A stretch of 64,000 nucleotides of DNA from Coprinopsis marcescibilis (lineage: Eukaryota > Basidiomycota > Agaricomycetes > Agaricales > Psathyrellaceae). A model generated the notes under the pieces. That model made no database searches. It saw nothing but the letters and a program-made list of their open reading frames with translations, and was not told where the DNA came from. This document shows, one piece after another, positions 1-17,845 of this stretch. The stretch lies in NCBI GenBank assembly GCA_004369085.1, contig ML210211.1, positions 5,646-69,645 on the forward strand. The letters run 5' to 3'. The position numbers and the translations under genes were made by a program. Every line of letters starts with the position of its first letter. The first letter of the stretch is position 1.

Positions 1-245
1 TGTAGTGTACGTAGAGGTTACATGTAGTGTACGTAGAGGTTACATGTAGTGTACGTAGAGGTTACATGTAGTGTACGTAGAGATTATGTAGAGTGTATAT
101 AGAGTTTATGTAAAGTGTCTGTACACGGTATGTACACGGTACATACACTTTATGTACACTTTATATACACTTTACATGTAGTGTATACACTACATGTAGA
201 CTGCATGTAGACTGCATGTAGACTGTATGTACACGGTACGTAGAG
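1..245. repeat. Degenerate 11/22-nt minisatellite
   Basis: Three nearly perfect head-to-tail copies of the 22-nt unit TGTAGTGTACGTAGAGGTTA+CA open the window. They drift stepwise into TAGAGTGTATATAGAG, TACACGGTACATACAC and TGTAGACTGCA forms. Each 22-mer looks like two 11-mers. From about 120 the units appear in reverse-complement form (TACACTTTATG against CATGTAGTGTA), so the block can also fold on itself. It starts before the window, so its full length is unknown. It ends just downstream (3') of the minus-strand SH3 gene. Confidence 0.85.
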
Positions 246-252
246 CCGTGGG

Positions 253-1400
253 TCAGTGATAAGTGTAGGCCTGCGTCCGGTTTATCCCTTTCACGATAGT
301 GAGAGGAGCTTCATTGTCGGACAATACAGTGCCCCTACCTCGTTGCTTCCTCGAGTTGGCCATCACCTTTTCAACATAGCGCATGTCATCGGCGAACATC
401 TTTTCCGTAGGAACTGCAACGACAACGCCGTTGACCTTGTGCAGGTGTAACTTTCCATCGAAAACCCCAAGTAATGCAGCTTCGACACGGTATTGGCCAG
501 TTCTATCGTGCCAGAAGCGAATCTTTTCTGCAGGTGGTTCTAGAAGGGATGATTTCAGAAGAAGTTCATACGAGCACATATGCATCCACTCACTGATCAA
601 GTCTCTGGTCTTCGAAGAGCTCGATCCATTGGCTTTAGAAGGTTCTGGGGGTGGACCGGTATACCTAGATACTCTAATCAACAACTATTTTGAGAGACTT
701 AGAGATAAAGCTTACGATTTTGGGGCCGACGACACAGGTTTCTTAACGAGTTGCTTGGCTGGATCGACATATGTTGAGGATGGACGAGGGGGCTGTTCGA
801 GAACGAAATGGGTATACGTGAACACTATATTATGAGAATTGAAGCTCACGGAGTCTTGCATTACAGTTAGAGGAGCGGCTCTGGTGGGTTGTTCTTCCGA
901 GAATTCCTCAACATAGTTCGCAGGAACATAACCAACGCCATCTCCCGAATGCGATTGAGCAAGGATCCAGTCTCCATCCGACTCGAACAAACGTAGGACA
1001 TCATCTTCTTTGATCCCAAGATCTCCAGGATGCGTAGGTTCGTAGTTGTAGACAGCTTTCATGAGCGATGAATGCCGTGCCTGTGGCCAGGATGTTACCG
1101 CGGGCGGTATTGTGGGGAAGTTCAGCCACTGTACATACCTGTTCGACGTATGCGGCGGGAACAAGCCCGACAGGACCCTCGTCCTGCCCGTTACCCTTGA
1201 CCTTGACCTTCCACCAACTAAGAAACGGTTAGAGCTACAATCAGGGGCGATGTTTAACGAATTTACTCCTCGTATGTTCTCTCGATGAGGAATAGCAACT
1301 GATCCCCCTTAACAGCTATCTCATCATCGTACTGTGGGGTATAGTCATACGACGCCTTGAGGATGGCCAGATAACGGTTAAGCTCTGGCGTTTTTGGCAT
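253..1400 (-). CDS. Short Sla1-like protein (SH3-SH3-SHD1)
   Basis: Five exons fit cleanly: complement(253..673, 716..792, 850..1080, 1139..1217, 1267..1400), giving 313 residues in one frame. The first SH3 (ALYDY-type ASYDYTPQ...DDEI, then DWWKVK and GLVPAAYVE) is split by an intron just before the WW. The second SH3 reads AVYNYEPTHPGDL...GYVPANYVEE. The last exon carries an SHD1 fold (IRFWHDRTGQYRVEAALLG... ending YVEKVM), the domain that in yeast Sla1 binds NPFxD endocytic sorting signals. Full-length Sla1 proteins are about 1,200 residues, with a third SH3, SHD2 and C-terminal repeats; all are absent here. The start is the Met before PKTPELNRYLAILKASYDY. An upstream ATG at 1505 lies in another frame and could belong to an extra 5' exon. 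Expected role: adaptor at cortical actin/endocytic sites. It is either a specialised short paralog or a truncated duplicate. Confidence 0.8.
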
Positions 1401-1514
1401 GTAAACAAGGTGCCCTTGGTGGTTATGGACAGTACTCGAAGCTTGTTGCCTGAGCCGTTGGGGATCCGTCCGGCGGTTGGGACAAATCAAGATCAGATGC
1501 CATAGTGTAAACAA

Positions 1515-1989
1515 GGACTAGGCTAATTACGTTACACCGCGTACGTATGTATATTGAAATAATATGTGCTCCGGCTCTTTACGCCCGTTTACGGTCATTT
1601 GACAGAAATTAAGGAATGGCGAACCAAAATATTGATCGTGCTTCAGTAGTCCGGCCGAAGACTCGGAAAAGTGGGGTCCCTCGCTTTGACTCATCAACGT
1701 TCGACCCCGAGCAACCACATTGGTCGATTCAGTTACAACGGTACTTACTCTTAATCGGCGTGTTTAACTCAAACTCATAAAAATCCTTGGGCTGCATCGC
1801 AGTGCATAGTATATCACCCCCGTTCTCCGCTACACATGCATCTTAGTGAGTCTCCATTGTTACCTCAGACTACAGTCCACACCGGTAACAACGCTATAGA
1901 AGTTGTCCGTGCATTTCAAGAAACCCAGTACGACCCCTGAACGTTTTGTCAGCCTGTTTTTCTACAATTTCCAATGCACATACGTCTTC
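1515..1989. other. Intergenic, no gene seen
   Basis: About 475 nt between the start of the Sla1-like gene and the 3' end of the RING gene. Only short, low-quality open frames are present. It presumably holds the Sla1-like promoter and the RING gene's 3' end. Confidence 0.6.
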
Positions 1990-3701
1990 CTATGATAGAT
2001 GCAAGCTCGCAAAAGCAGGCGACAAACTCAAGGTTGGTGTTGGAGATGAGTCGTTACTGATGCTGCTTTGGTAGCTGAACATTGTCATCGGACGATCGAG
2101 TGAGACCTCTGAAGGAGGTCTCTCCAGACGGGTCCGGATTGATGGCGCGGATTTGGTGGTACTGCTACCTGATACGACGCGATGGGAACCCCGTGGCAGT
2201 ATATTGTCCGAAACAGAGGCAATTTCCACGACTTCCTTTCCGCTCTCTTGTTCCTTGCTGGCTGCTGCTTGCCTTTCCTCTGCCGCCTTCTTCTCCTTTT
2301 CTGCAAGCTCCGCTAACAATTTCTCGCGGCGTAGCCTTATCCGCTCCATTATTGCGTTCCTAGCCTGCTCCGTTCTCTGTTGCTCGACTTCGTGCTCAGA
2401 CGCCCCGTCGACGATTTGAGTCCGGGTGTCTTCTGCCCCTCCCCCCTGTCTGATACCTTTTGAAGTGTTCTGCTCGGAGGCTTCCTTCTCCGACTTCTGT
2501 GGGTCGAGCTGCTCTCTTCCCAATTCCTCGAGCTCCAAGTCAAGCATTTCGATGGACTTGTTCCCGGGACGTCCTGTTTCTTGACCCTCATCCTCATCCT
2601 CCTCATCCTCCTTATCCTCCTTATCCTCCTTATCCTCCTTATCCTCCTTATCCTCCTTATCCTCCTTATCCTCCTTATCCTCCTTATCCTCCCCATCCTC
2701 CTCATCCTCATCCACCTCCGCCTCCTCCTCCTCTAATCTCTGCTGCTCCCACAGCGATAAAACCACTTCACCTCTCAGCTCCTCAAGCTGACCATTTGAC
2801 AGGTCCTTCCGATCAGAACCCGCGTCTTCCTGTAAACCAATGGCACTGTTGTTCAGCATGGCCGCGATCGAAGTCCTGATACGCTGCAGCTCTGATTCCA
2901 GTGATTCGATTTCATGGGATTTTTGCATAGATTGAGAAACCTAATAAGCGGTTGGCAATGTTTGTTTATGAACTGCTATTAACGGCGTGGCGTGGACTTA
3001 CTTGTCTGTATCGTAAAGAGTTTTACGTGTTCAAAAAGCTTGCTTGAACTGACATGATAAGGCTGACCCACCGTCCTACTTCTGCTTCAAGGTTGCTAGA
3101 ATCTTGCTCGGCCTCTGCGATCCTGCTCTGGAGCTGGGTTATTATGGATTCATGTGCCTTCCTTGCCTCAGAGTGCGCCATTTGGTTGACTAACACCGCG
3201 CGCAGTAGTGCAGCACTGAGAGAAAGTGACGCAGGCTGCAAATAGTTCGCAAAAAGTATATAGTCATAATTATCATCGCAGCAAATGTCAGATGGTGATA
3301 TATAGAACAGGACTCACCTGGTGGTCACCAGCACTTATCAAACAATCAGTGATCGCTGTGTGCAATTTGGACACCTCTTCGATCGAGCATTTCTTCTGAG
3401 CAACTTTTGCCACTTGGTCTTCTAGCCGTCGGACCTCGTTGTTTATAACGATCGTACGGACAGAGTCCCTGGGAAACCTCAAGCGGCAAAAAGGGCAGGA
3501 CGGGGAAGTATGAGGTGAAGTTGTACCAATTATGCTTGCGCAGCAAGCATTGCACATAATGTGTCCTGAACAGAGATTTTACCAAGGTAGAGACAGCCTG
3601 ATCGTTGCATGCTCACCACATTGGATGGACTGGGGGAGGCGGTCAAAGCCATACTCCTTGAGACACACATCGCAGGATGATCCGGGGCCTAGTGCAAACA
3701 T
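1990..3701 (-). CDS. RING-finger coiled-coil protein with RPPSE tail
   Basis: The four-exon model complement(1990..2940, 3080..3235, 3318..3565, 3617..3701) gives 479 residues in frame. The first two exons encode an N-terminal C3HC4-type RING: CDVC near residue 10, then CGHIMCNACC, then CPFC. This is typical of an E3 ubiquitin ligase that binds an E2 through the RING. A predicted coiled coil follows (RRLEDQVAKVAQKK, then ESIITQLQSRIAEAEQDSSNLEAE). Next come a second helical stretch (residues about 165-230), a highly acidic segment with about nine Glu-Asp-Lys repeats, and a charged helix MERIRLRREKLLAELAEKEK. The protein ends with the window's recurring tail: RTRLERPPSEVS, then FSYQSS, then TPTLSLSP. 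The exon 3/4 junction has an alternative using a 4-nt micro-exon; the simple GTAGGA donor is preferred. Ligase activity is inferred from the RING; the function of the tail is unknown. Confidence 0.8.
2590..2705 (-). repeat. 9-nt coding minisatellite (Glu-Asp-Lys repeats)
   Basis: On + the sequence is a run of TCCTTATCC units flanked by degenerate TCCTCATCC copies. On the coding strand this gives about nine perfect Glu-Asp-Lys tripeptides inside a longer acidic stretch. Because the unit is a multiple of three, copy-number change keeps the reading frame. Confidence 0.9.
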
Positions 3702-4011
3702 GTGTTTCTCCTGGGTATCGGCCAATTAACGTTAACTCTGTTATAATCAAGTACAGTTTCCTCACCGTTGACGCGGATATTAACGTCAGCGACGTACCAC
3801 GGTACTACGGTAGGTGAAGAACCAAGTTCAACCAACGAAATGTTGACGGCGGCCCAAAGTTCGGAGTTTAACGTTGAGTACCAACTATAATCGTTATCTA
3901 AGCGCCGAATCATGATTGACCGATCCTTACACCCTTGTTGTGAGCAGAATCTATTGTACTTGGATGGTATATTTAGAACCAATGGTCTAAGGCTGCCATC
4001 AGAGACTTGGG
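3702..4011. other. Intergenic/5' region of the RING gene
   Basis: 310 nt between the RING start codon and the stop of the next tail gene. A 97-codon minus-strand open frame runs through it and overlaps the RING start in another frame. I see no family signature in it and treat it as chance or 5' UTR. Confidence 0.5.
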
Positions 4012-4959
4012 TTAGAAAGGATCCAGAGACTTGAAGGTCAGGGTCGGAGTCCGCCCAGGGGAAGGCCCTACAGTGCTTTGATAGCTGAAGGTCGGGGATG
4101 CCGGCGGAAGGGACTCTTCAGAAGGAGGTCTCTGCAATCGGGATCGCAAATGTCTGCTAGGCGCCAGTGAACCAAAAGAATGCTCGTCGCGCGGTTGTGC
4201 TCCTAACCCCGGCATAATCTGATTCTCGCTCTCCCATGTAATCCCCAGGCCTGGGCTGCTTTCATCTGTCTCCGACTCTTGAGTACGCTTGGCCTGCGGT
4301 GTTTCATTCTTGGACCCAATATCCACAGCGCTCAGTTCTGTGTACAATGACGTGTGCTGCTCCCTTCCCATGTCTCGCTCGAGTCTGTCTTGTTTGAGGA
4401 ACTCGAAAGTGGCCATGAGGTTCTCTCTCTCCGATCGCTCTCGCTGTAGCTGGGCTTCAAATCTCTGCCTCTTAATGCGCTCTCTGCTCAGATCCACCTC
4501 CAATTGCATGATAAATGGGTCTCCCTGTCCCACCGCTGCGGTTGGCTGTATGACTGCAAGTCTGGCGGTTATATTTTGATGCAGTCTAGTATTGCTGGTT
4601 CACGTACGCTGTGGTGATCTGCCCTGGTGGGATGGCCCCTGCTCCTCTTCGGGGCCTACAGTGCTCTTTGTAACTTCTCGATGGCAGGCCTCCGCCTCGA
4701 AGTCTCCTGCACATCCCACTGCCGTTATCCGTAACTCGTATTCCTGAGCAAGCTCTTCCCTGTACTGCCATTCGGCGGATTCATCGAGGACAAGCAATGC
4801 CTGCTGATACTCGGTTCTTATTCGGTCCTCGTCCATTGGGGCCAGCCGAAGCTGCTTGTAAAGGTTTTGAGTGAGGTCTTGTTTCATATCTTGAAAATCC
4901 TCCTGAATTCTGGCCCTGAGCGCCGCTTTCCACTGCTTATCAAGCTCTATCCCTTTCAT
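4012..4959 (-). CDS. Coiled-coil protein with RPPSE tail
   Basis: Two exons, complement(4012..4553, 4608..4959), give 297 residues. The 54-nt intron uses GTACGT and TTGCAG. The N-terminus (residues 1-90) is helical and charged: DKQWKAALRARIQED, followed by QNLYKQLRL and EYQQALLVL. The WK-x2-L-x3-I pattern recurs at the start of the 717-residue tail protein at 47436. Exon 2 opens with a coiled coil (LSRERIKRQRFEAQLQRERS). A Ser/Glu-rich linker and the tail RSRLQRPPSEES, FSYQST, TPTLTF follow. The last block is altered: LTFKSLDPF replaces LSLSP. No enzymatic domain is recognisable; function unknown. Confidence 0.75.
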
Positions 4960-5445
4960 CTCGTCCGAGCTTGCAATGGGTTGTGGTGAGAATACTTTGA
5001 ACGACGTGTCGTGTTAGGTGCGCTGTACGACGTGTTTGCAGCGACATCACCTACCACTTAATGAGCCGTATGCACGGTTAAAGGTGAGAGAGACTCCAAT
5101 ATACTGCAGGCAGTGTCAACGAAGGAAAAGAGGTACGGCCACACGAATGGCTCAAGCGCCGGTGTGCGATTCAACTCCGCTTGTTACACCATGCATTATG
5201 TATGACTCATGATGCCAAGGACTGTCGTCGCTGCTCCCGCCAAATTCGCGCCTCAGGCATCAAGGCTACTTATTTGACACAGTCCTGAGCAGTGAGAAAA
5301 GAGTAAGGATCCTCTGTGCAAATTTTGCGTTAATGCTGTCTGAACAGAGTATATGCAATCTGCAAGGCGTCGAGCTAGTGAATATTCAGAGTTTCAGATG
5401 AAGTGCATCCATTCATGTCAACTGTTTCAATATTGTACACATGAC
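4960..5445. other. Intergenic, no gene seen
   Basis: About 490 nt with no convincing coding frame. It contains the promoter side of the 4012-4959 gene and the 3' end of the first ABC transporter. Confidence 0.55.
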
Positions 5446-8400
5446 CTATAATTTGCCTGGAACTGGATGCAGAACTGCGTGTTCAGCGCGTATACGTAGA
5501 ATGTCGACTCTTTGAAGATTTGCTTCATCGCAAAGTGATCTGAAGATCGAATCCTCCTTGTCGTACAGGTTGAGGATAGTATCGAATTCGGCAACCTTTC
5601 CTTGGTCCATAACTAACACACGATCGTAATATGCTGGTTTCGCACATAGTGTCAGGAGGGACTCTGCAGAACAGAGGGGAAATGGCACAAACCAATGGTG
5701 CTTAATCGATGTGCAACGCAGAGTACAGTCGATCCCCTGAATTCCGTTTGAATAGTCTGTTGCAGTTTCGAGTCCATCTCAACATCAACGCTGCTTGTCG
5801 CTTCGTCGAGCACAATTATCCGACTTAATTTGACTAACGCTCTCGCAAGTGCAATGAGTTGTTTTTCTCCCGCACTCAAGTTCGAGCCTAAAAACATTTA
5901 ATCAGGTACAGATTTGAAAAAAGGTGCCAAATACCATGTACCTTCGTCTCCAACAACGGAGTCGAGGCTGAATTTGGCTTCAGTGAAAGGATCTACTGGA
6001 CCATCTCTAGGGAGTAGCCATGTCCTCTGAAGAATATGTATAAGCTCCGCATCTGTTCTTGAGCGCTGGGGGTCTCTGTGACCAATATTTAAACATGTTA
6101 GTGGCGTCGAACAAGAATATGACTTACAGGTTATCACGAAGTGTTCCAAACAACAGAACACAATCTTGAGGAACAAGGGTGAGCCGACTTCGCAAGGTCT
6201 CCAGACCAATGTTACGGATATTGACTCCATCGATTTCGACATGTCCGTCCGAGACCTCCACCATGCTGAAGGCATATAGTGAGAGATAGTACCAGACAAG
6301 ATCACAAAGTAGACGCTCACCGGAACAAAGCTTGCAAGAGCGAGCTCTTACCCGCACCTGTACGTCCCACGATGCCTATCTTTTCGCCAGATTGAATCTT
6401 GAAGTTGACCTCCTTCAGTACACGGGGCAATCCTTCCCGATAGGCCAGGTCAACGTGCTTGAATTCAATTCTTCCTTCCGCAGGCCATGATGTCGGAGGA
6501 TCGTCAGGGGTATGTAAGTCTCCTTCTGGTGTAATGTTTGCATAGTGTAGGATGCGCTCCACTGAGTTCATGTTCTGTTCAATTTGAGCGTATTGGGCAA
6601 CTATGTCAGCTAGAAATAGGTCAATATTGACTCAACATAGCTGAGAAAGGTCTCGCACAGAAGTATTGAGTCACTACAAACACAAGATCAACAATCGTTC
6701 AGGCAGAAGAGATGATGGCATACTTAGCAACGTATACGACAGCAGAACACCGGTCTGCGACGGATTGATTGTAGTCCTGAAGCCTGAGGCGAAAAGGGCA
6801 ATACCCAGAATCAAGACGTTTCCCAATAGATCGAGCCTCACAGCCAACCACCGCTGAATTGACACGGTCATGTAGTAGGCCCTGTTTTGGAGGTCCAAGC
6901 CAGTTTCAACCTCCTTGATTGAACGATTTTGTTCCCCATAGGCTCGGATGGTTGAGAGGCCAGTAAGGCTCTCTGCAAAGGTTGTCAGCCACCGTGGTTG
7001 GATGTGGTGATTCGTGAATATAGGCTTACCAGAGACCGACGAATAAAGAATCGAGCGATGGAGAGAATCCCAACGGTTCACCTCAACTGATGTCCGTCTG
7101 TAATAGAGAGATATGACCTGGTATATCGTGACCAGAGGCACAAATATAGTTCCGAGGTACGGAAAGACGTAGAAGACAAGGCCAACCGTTCCGAAGATAC
7201 GGAATAATGTATCCAAGTACTTCAGCCACTTGTCAATCCCGCCGACGTTGCTCAAGAGTCAATAAACGTACTTGGAATGAGACCATTGCCATGTCAATAT
7301 CAAGGGTATCCTGATCCTTGGAAAAGCGGGAGAGCACTCGCCCTGACATAGTTGTTTGTCAAATTCTCCAATAATATTCAGAAAAAAACTGCTTACCCAT
7401 CGGTGTGGTGTCGAAGAACGACATTGGAGCGCGGAGCACACCCTGAAGTGCTCGCTTTCCAAGAGTAAAGCTAGCCTTCAAAGCGGCCAATCTAATAACA
7501 CCCGTCAGTACCCTGTTCACCTGCATTCTCCTATAGGAATACGCGCGTAAAGCAGTAATTCAGAACAAAAGTCAATATAGCCTGTGCACCTCCCAACCCT
7601 GCGTAAATTGCCATATAGTGCCCTTGAGCGAGTCCAGGGATGCTTTCTGAAGACCAGAAGCCAAGGAACAACGCATTTCCAACTACACAGTCCGTGAGTC
7701 TCACACTTGGGCTTTTGAACTTACATGGGTCAGAAGGAACGTACCGGAGGCAAATTGAGTCAAGGTTAGCAGGAGCAAAAGCCACGGGCCCCAAGAAACG
7801 CCACCGGCAGCCTTGAGATAACATGTATAGGTTGCTCCTGACACTGCGCCAATCTTTCTCTCTTCCTCCTGCATCAGAGGCGTAGTTGACTCCATTCCCT
7901 TCTTCATGCCAGCTTTGAAGGTATCACCGACATCAGTTCCATTCTGCTTCCCACAGATTTGCTCTGAAGCCTTCGCCTTAACTTCAGGCTCACCATCACA
8001 GCTCGACTCTGAATTACCATATTCTTCTACGAGTCGAACAAAGATGGTGCTTGTTGCCATAAGATCCTACGAGGAAGTCATGTTAGTATCACTCACATGA
8101 AAGTATAGTATTTATGATGCTCACCGCGTATGTTCCTTGCTCTATGATTTGACCATGGTCCATAACATATATACAGTCCAGTTTATCCAGCGCATGAAGT
8201 GAGTGTGTAACGAGAATTCGAGTTCGATCAGCCAAAGGTCCATTCAGGAAGCAATTATTAAGGATCGCTTTTCCAACATACGCATCGACGGCTGATAGAG
8301 GATCATCGAGTAGGGCGATATCCGAGTTGGAATATGCAACTCTTGCTAGAGAAACTCGCGCCTTCTGGCCCCCTGTTCCGACATTAGGTTCAACTTTGAG

Positions 8401-11296
8401 ACTTCTCGGCGGAGATGAAAGTGGCTTACCGCTCAGATTGATACCCTTTTCGCCAATTTCCGTGTCCAAGCCATTCGGAAGCATTTCGATATCGCGTTCT
8501 AAATTGCAAGCTGAAATCACAGCGCAAAACCTATTAGCTTCTTGAGTGCCGTTCTGCCTCCAACCAGTGAATATGGAAACCCACCGTTGTTGGTCGTATG
8601 GCTGCCCAAACAAGATATTATCCCGAAGGGTGGCATTTCGGATCCACGCAGTTTGGGGGGCATATGCGAGGCGTCCTCCAAATCGCACCTCTCCGCGAGT
8701 CTTCCGCATTTCGCCTACGAGTGCCTGCAAAGCGGAGCTCTACGATACCATGGTTAGCTTATGTACCTCTCCATGCAACGAACCACATACCTTTCCTGAA
8801 CCCACTCTGCCAACAATACCAACAAACGCACCCTTCGATACGCTAAACTTGAAGTTCTTCAACTCGAATAGCTTCTCCTCATCCTGCCCGCTTTCCACCA
8901 CCGGTAAGAATCCAACGTCACTGTCGTTGCTTGTGTACTGTGGCAGTCCCAATCGGGGATTTTGGCTCCTCTTCTTGTCTGACTTTCGGAATCGTATGTC
9001 CTTATTATGACCGGTAATGTCTGGAGCTCTGGCAGTTTCCCAAGTAAAATCTCCATGTGCATCCACAGCAAAGTCATACGCCTGGCTCACGCCGTATGGC
9101 TCTGGTAAGTCCTCTGCGTCGAGGAAGGCACCTATACGAACAACAGCTACCAGTGCCTGTGAAAGCGAGGTAAGGACGAGGGGAAAGTATATCAAAGGTA
9201 TCCGAATAATCTAAAGAATAAGATTTTAGAAGGAAAATCTAAGCAAGGGTGCCTCGGGCTCACATTAAACAGTTGGAGAGCACTGAAGATAATGGAGACT
9301 TCAAGACTATGGCCAGTTAAAGCATAGGAAATCTAAGACCTCCATATGAGCTGGCTGACCAATTCTCTGACGTGCAGCGAAGACTTCTGACTCACAAATG
9401 AAAAGATCGAGGCAAAAATTGGAATAAACGTCATCACCGCAATCAAAGTTGAGCGCGCAACGCTAAAAGCAAGGGCTTAGGACAACACGGGGATTGCTGC
9501 CAGGTATGCACTTACGCGGTATTTCTGAGTGCAAGGATTTCGCCGGATCTCAAATCCAAAATTTGATTATTGTAGAAGCTTTCCCAAGCAAAGGACTTGA
9601 CGAGTCGAATTCCTTGCATGACCTAAAGGACGGTAATTCAGTCTGGAAGTGGGTGCTAACCATTCCGACAACTTGCCTCGCTGGTTAACCTAATCCTTTT
9701 ATCGGTGTATTTAACGCCATGTGCACGCTGTGCAAACATTATATTGACCAAAACAATTTGGATTGGGACGCCAAAAAGAAGAACTCCCAGCCCGACTAGC
9801 GCTGAATAACCCAGCTATTACACCCGTTGACGTCAGTAAGAATTATCATCAGACAAAAAGGAGGACCCAGTCACTTACCATTCCAATAACAAGGCCAAGA
9901 CCAATAGCCAACTAAAGGATGGTTTAGGTGAGAAAACCCCACAATGTCTATTTTCATCCTCACCTGGATAGGTGCAATCCACAGTCTAACGTTTGGACAA
10001 ATGATCAATACCAGCAAGGAATATCGCAAAGAGGCGACCGCAAATGTGAGCATTTACCGCAAAGCGGGACAACCTCGTCGTGTCCGTCGAGATCATTGTG
10101 GTAATTTGGCCAGAACTATGATTGATACGACCTCGGCCAGATATGCGTAACGCTTTGCGGGAAATCGCCCCGATGAGCTTGAATAGCAATTCAGCGTGAA
10201 TAAAAGAATGGTCGTCAACAATCACCTACCCCCGACCTCACATGAAGGCCGACCGTCATGGTTACTGTCAAACTGTTTGAGTGTCTTTCATTGTGATATT
10301 GTCCGCCGAACTTACAATGCATGGATCGGTTCGTTAACTGACAACGCATTAGACAATGGCGGAATGAATGGTATACTATCAGTGTGGCGTACCAAACTTG
10401 CTACCTCTGAGGATATGATAAATCAGCGAGCCGAGAAAACAAGCGAGAAAGGGGATCCCACGTTGCGTTGCGAACAAAGCGAATGCCAGCCCAACTCCGT
10501 ACAAAACCCCATGTGGTCTAGTCATCGAACCTGAGTCCAAAGCAGCATCCTGTTCGCCTTCTGACATGCGATAGAAGTTGTACGACTCCCCGAGCCACTG
10601 TAAAAGTATTCTCGTCAAGAGTGGGCTTGTCGTCTTCAAAACATCTATTTCCAGCCAACGGTAAACGAACAACTATAATCCGATGATCCTGATAGATACC
10701 AACCTGCGATGAGCTTCAAGATTCCGGACAACCACAGCTCGTGTGAAAAGGTGCGCGCAATGGCTTTGAACAGTGATCCATCATATGTCTTCGGTTCCTT
10801 CTTTGATTTTGATTTTGATTTTTTTGGGTGCTTCCCAGAGAACTTAACCGTTTCCGCCTTCTCCGACGTGGTATTAGAAGCGTCATCTACTTGCAGAGAT
10901 GATTCTTCTATGAAGTCTCGCAAGTGACGTGGTCGGGTTTCAGGCGGCACGCGAGCGTAGTAGTTGGCCTCAATCTTCCCAGTCTTGACGGTGCTCGACT
11001 CCTCTGGTGGTAGATGCCAGAAGTCTGCGAGAAACGGTCTGTTAAAGCGACATTCTCGTACAAGCGTCGCGCGAAACGCACCCTCTTTCTCCAGTGGTCT
11101 CGAGAAGCCGGCTTCGAGGAAGGGCGTAAGCCAGTGAAAGGTCGCCCGGGAGATTAAACTGTAAAAAAAAATGTTATGACATAGTTCGCATATTATCCTC
11201 TATCCGCACGTACTTTGCTGTCTTTTCAGGCACAACTTCACCCCCGCCAAACGCAGGCGGCGCCGGAGTAGGGTGGAATGGATTTGGAATGCGCAT
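5446..11296 (-). CDS. ABCC/Yor1-like ABC transporter, copy 1
   Basis: A full-length half-duplicated ABC exporter in many short exons. It starts at MRIPNPFHPTPAPP (11296), a beginning shared by all three copies, and ends after RAEHAVLHPVPGKL. Order: N-terminal cytosolic region, TMD1 (about 9.2-10.7 kb), NBD1 (about 8.1-8.9 kb), linker, TMD2 (about 6.6-7.8 kb), NBD2 (about 5.5-6.5 kb). NBD1 shows Walker A GRVGSGK (split by an intron right after the Lys), signature [16 protein letters not shown] with an intron inside it, and a degenerate Walker [14 protein letters not shown]2 shows GRTGAGKSS, a C-loop LSAGEKQ instead of LSGGQ, and canonical [10 protein letters not shown]. This asymmetry is typical of ABCC proteins. 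Yeast Yor1 relatives export oligomycin and other organic anions and drugs at the plasma membrane. The substrate here is unknown. Exact exon borders were not all resolved. Confidence 0.88.
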
Positions 11297-12059
11297 ATTC
11301 TCGATTATTAACACGGGGTTTACCACTGCGGATGTCGATGAAGGGAGAAGTTGATATCAGGATGAACTTCCCTCAAAGGAGTCCAAGAGAGTCAAGAGTA
11401 GTTGTTCTTGTCCATTCTATTTATCCGAGCAGAATGGTACAGAGCCACTTAAACCATGGGGCTCTGGAGGAAGACGTCAACGAATGTAGTGATGCCATCC
11501 GCTGGATTTCTACCAGTTCTTTTGGAACGACAACGTGAGTATTACTTGGTTGTAATGAAGTTCTTCTAAAGCTTACCATTCCTTCGGTGGGACCAGATAA
11601 TGTACAAAACAAAGCTGACCCATGATGCATGAACATTGAGGCCCGAGGCCTTGGTCCTGAGTTTCTGAATCGGCGTGCTTGCCATTCGTTGCAAGAGTTG
11701 GGGGACAGTGTCCCATTCTAGTCACTGGCACCTATCGGTACCGTGTTAATCCAGAAACTGGGCATTTTCGCTGCACTCTAAGCCACACACGGGCTGTACT
11801 TTTTGTTGAAAGGAGGAAAAGGGAAAAGCTGTCGCGAGTGGCGACCATTGATGACGGTTATGAGTGACATCACGGGCCCGGGACCAATTGCAAGAAGGAC
11901 CGCGCTACACTTCGGATGTGGTCAGAGTCAGGACCCAGACTTGAGCAAAAGTTGGATCTTGGGAGAAAGTAATGGATATCAGACTGTTCTTATTATTAGG
12001 ATATCAACGGCAGCAGATGGTACGTTAATTAATGTGGCAGTATGGTATAAGTGAATTCA
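11297..12059. other. Intergenic between tandem ABC genes
   Basis: About 760 nt holding the promoter of ABC copy 1 and the 3' end of copy 2. Open frames here are short and carry no family signature. Confidence 0.55.

Positions 12060-17845
<5,786 letters not shown>

Noticed and set aside
1..245. CRISPR-like or telomeric repeat
   Set aside because: The units are contiguous without spacers, and no G-rich telomere unit is present. It is an ordinary, if unusual, minisatellite.
2460..2879. Tyr-Pro-Pro repeat protein on the + strand
   Set aside because: It is the antisense reading of the Glu-Asp-Lys repeat in the RING gene. The minus strand has RING, coiled coil and tail.
3689..3982. 97-codon minus-strand frame upstream of the RING gene
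   Set aside because: It overlaps the RING start in another frame and shows no domain or splice context. It is most likely chance.
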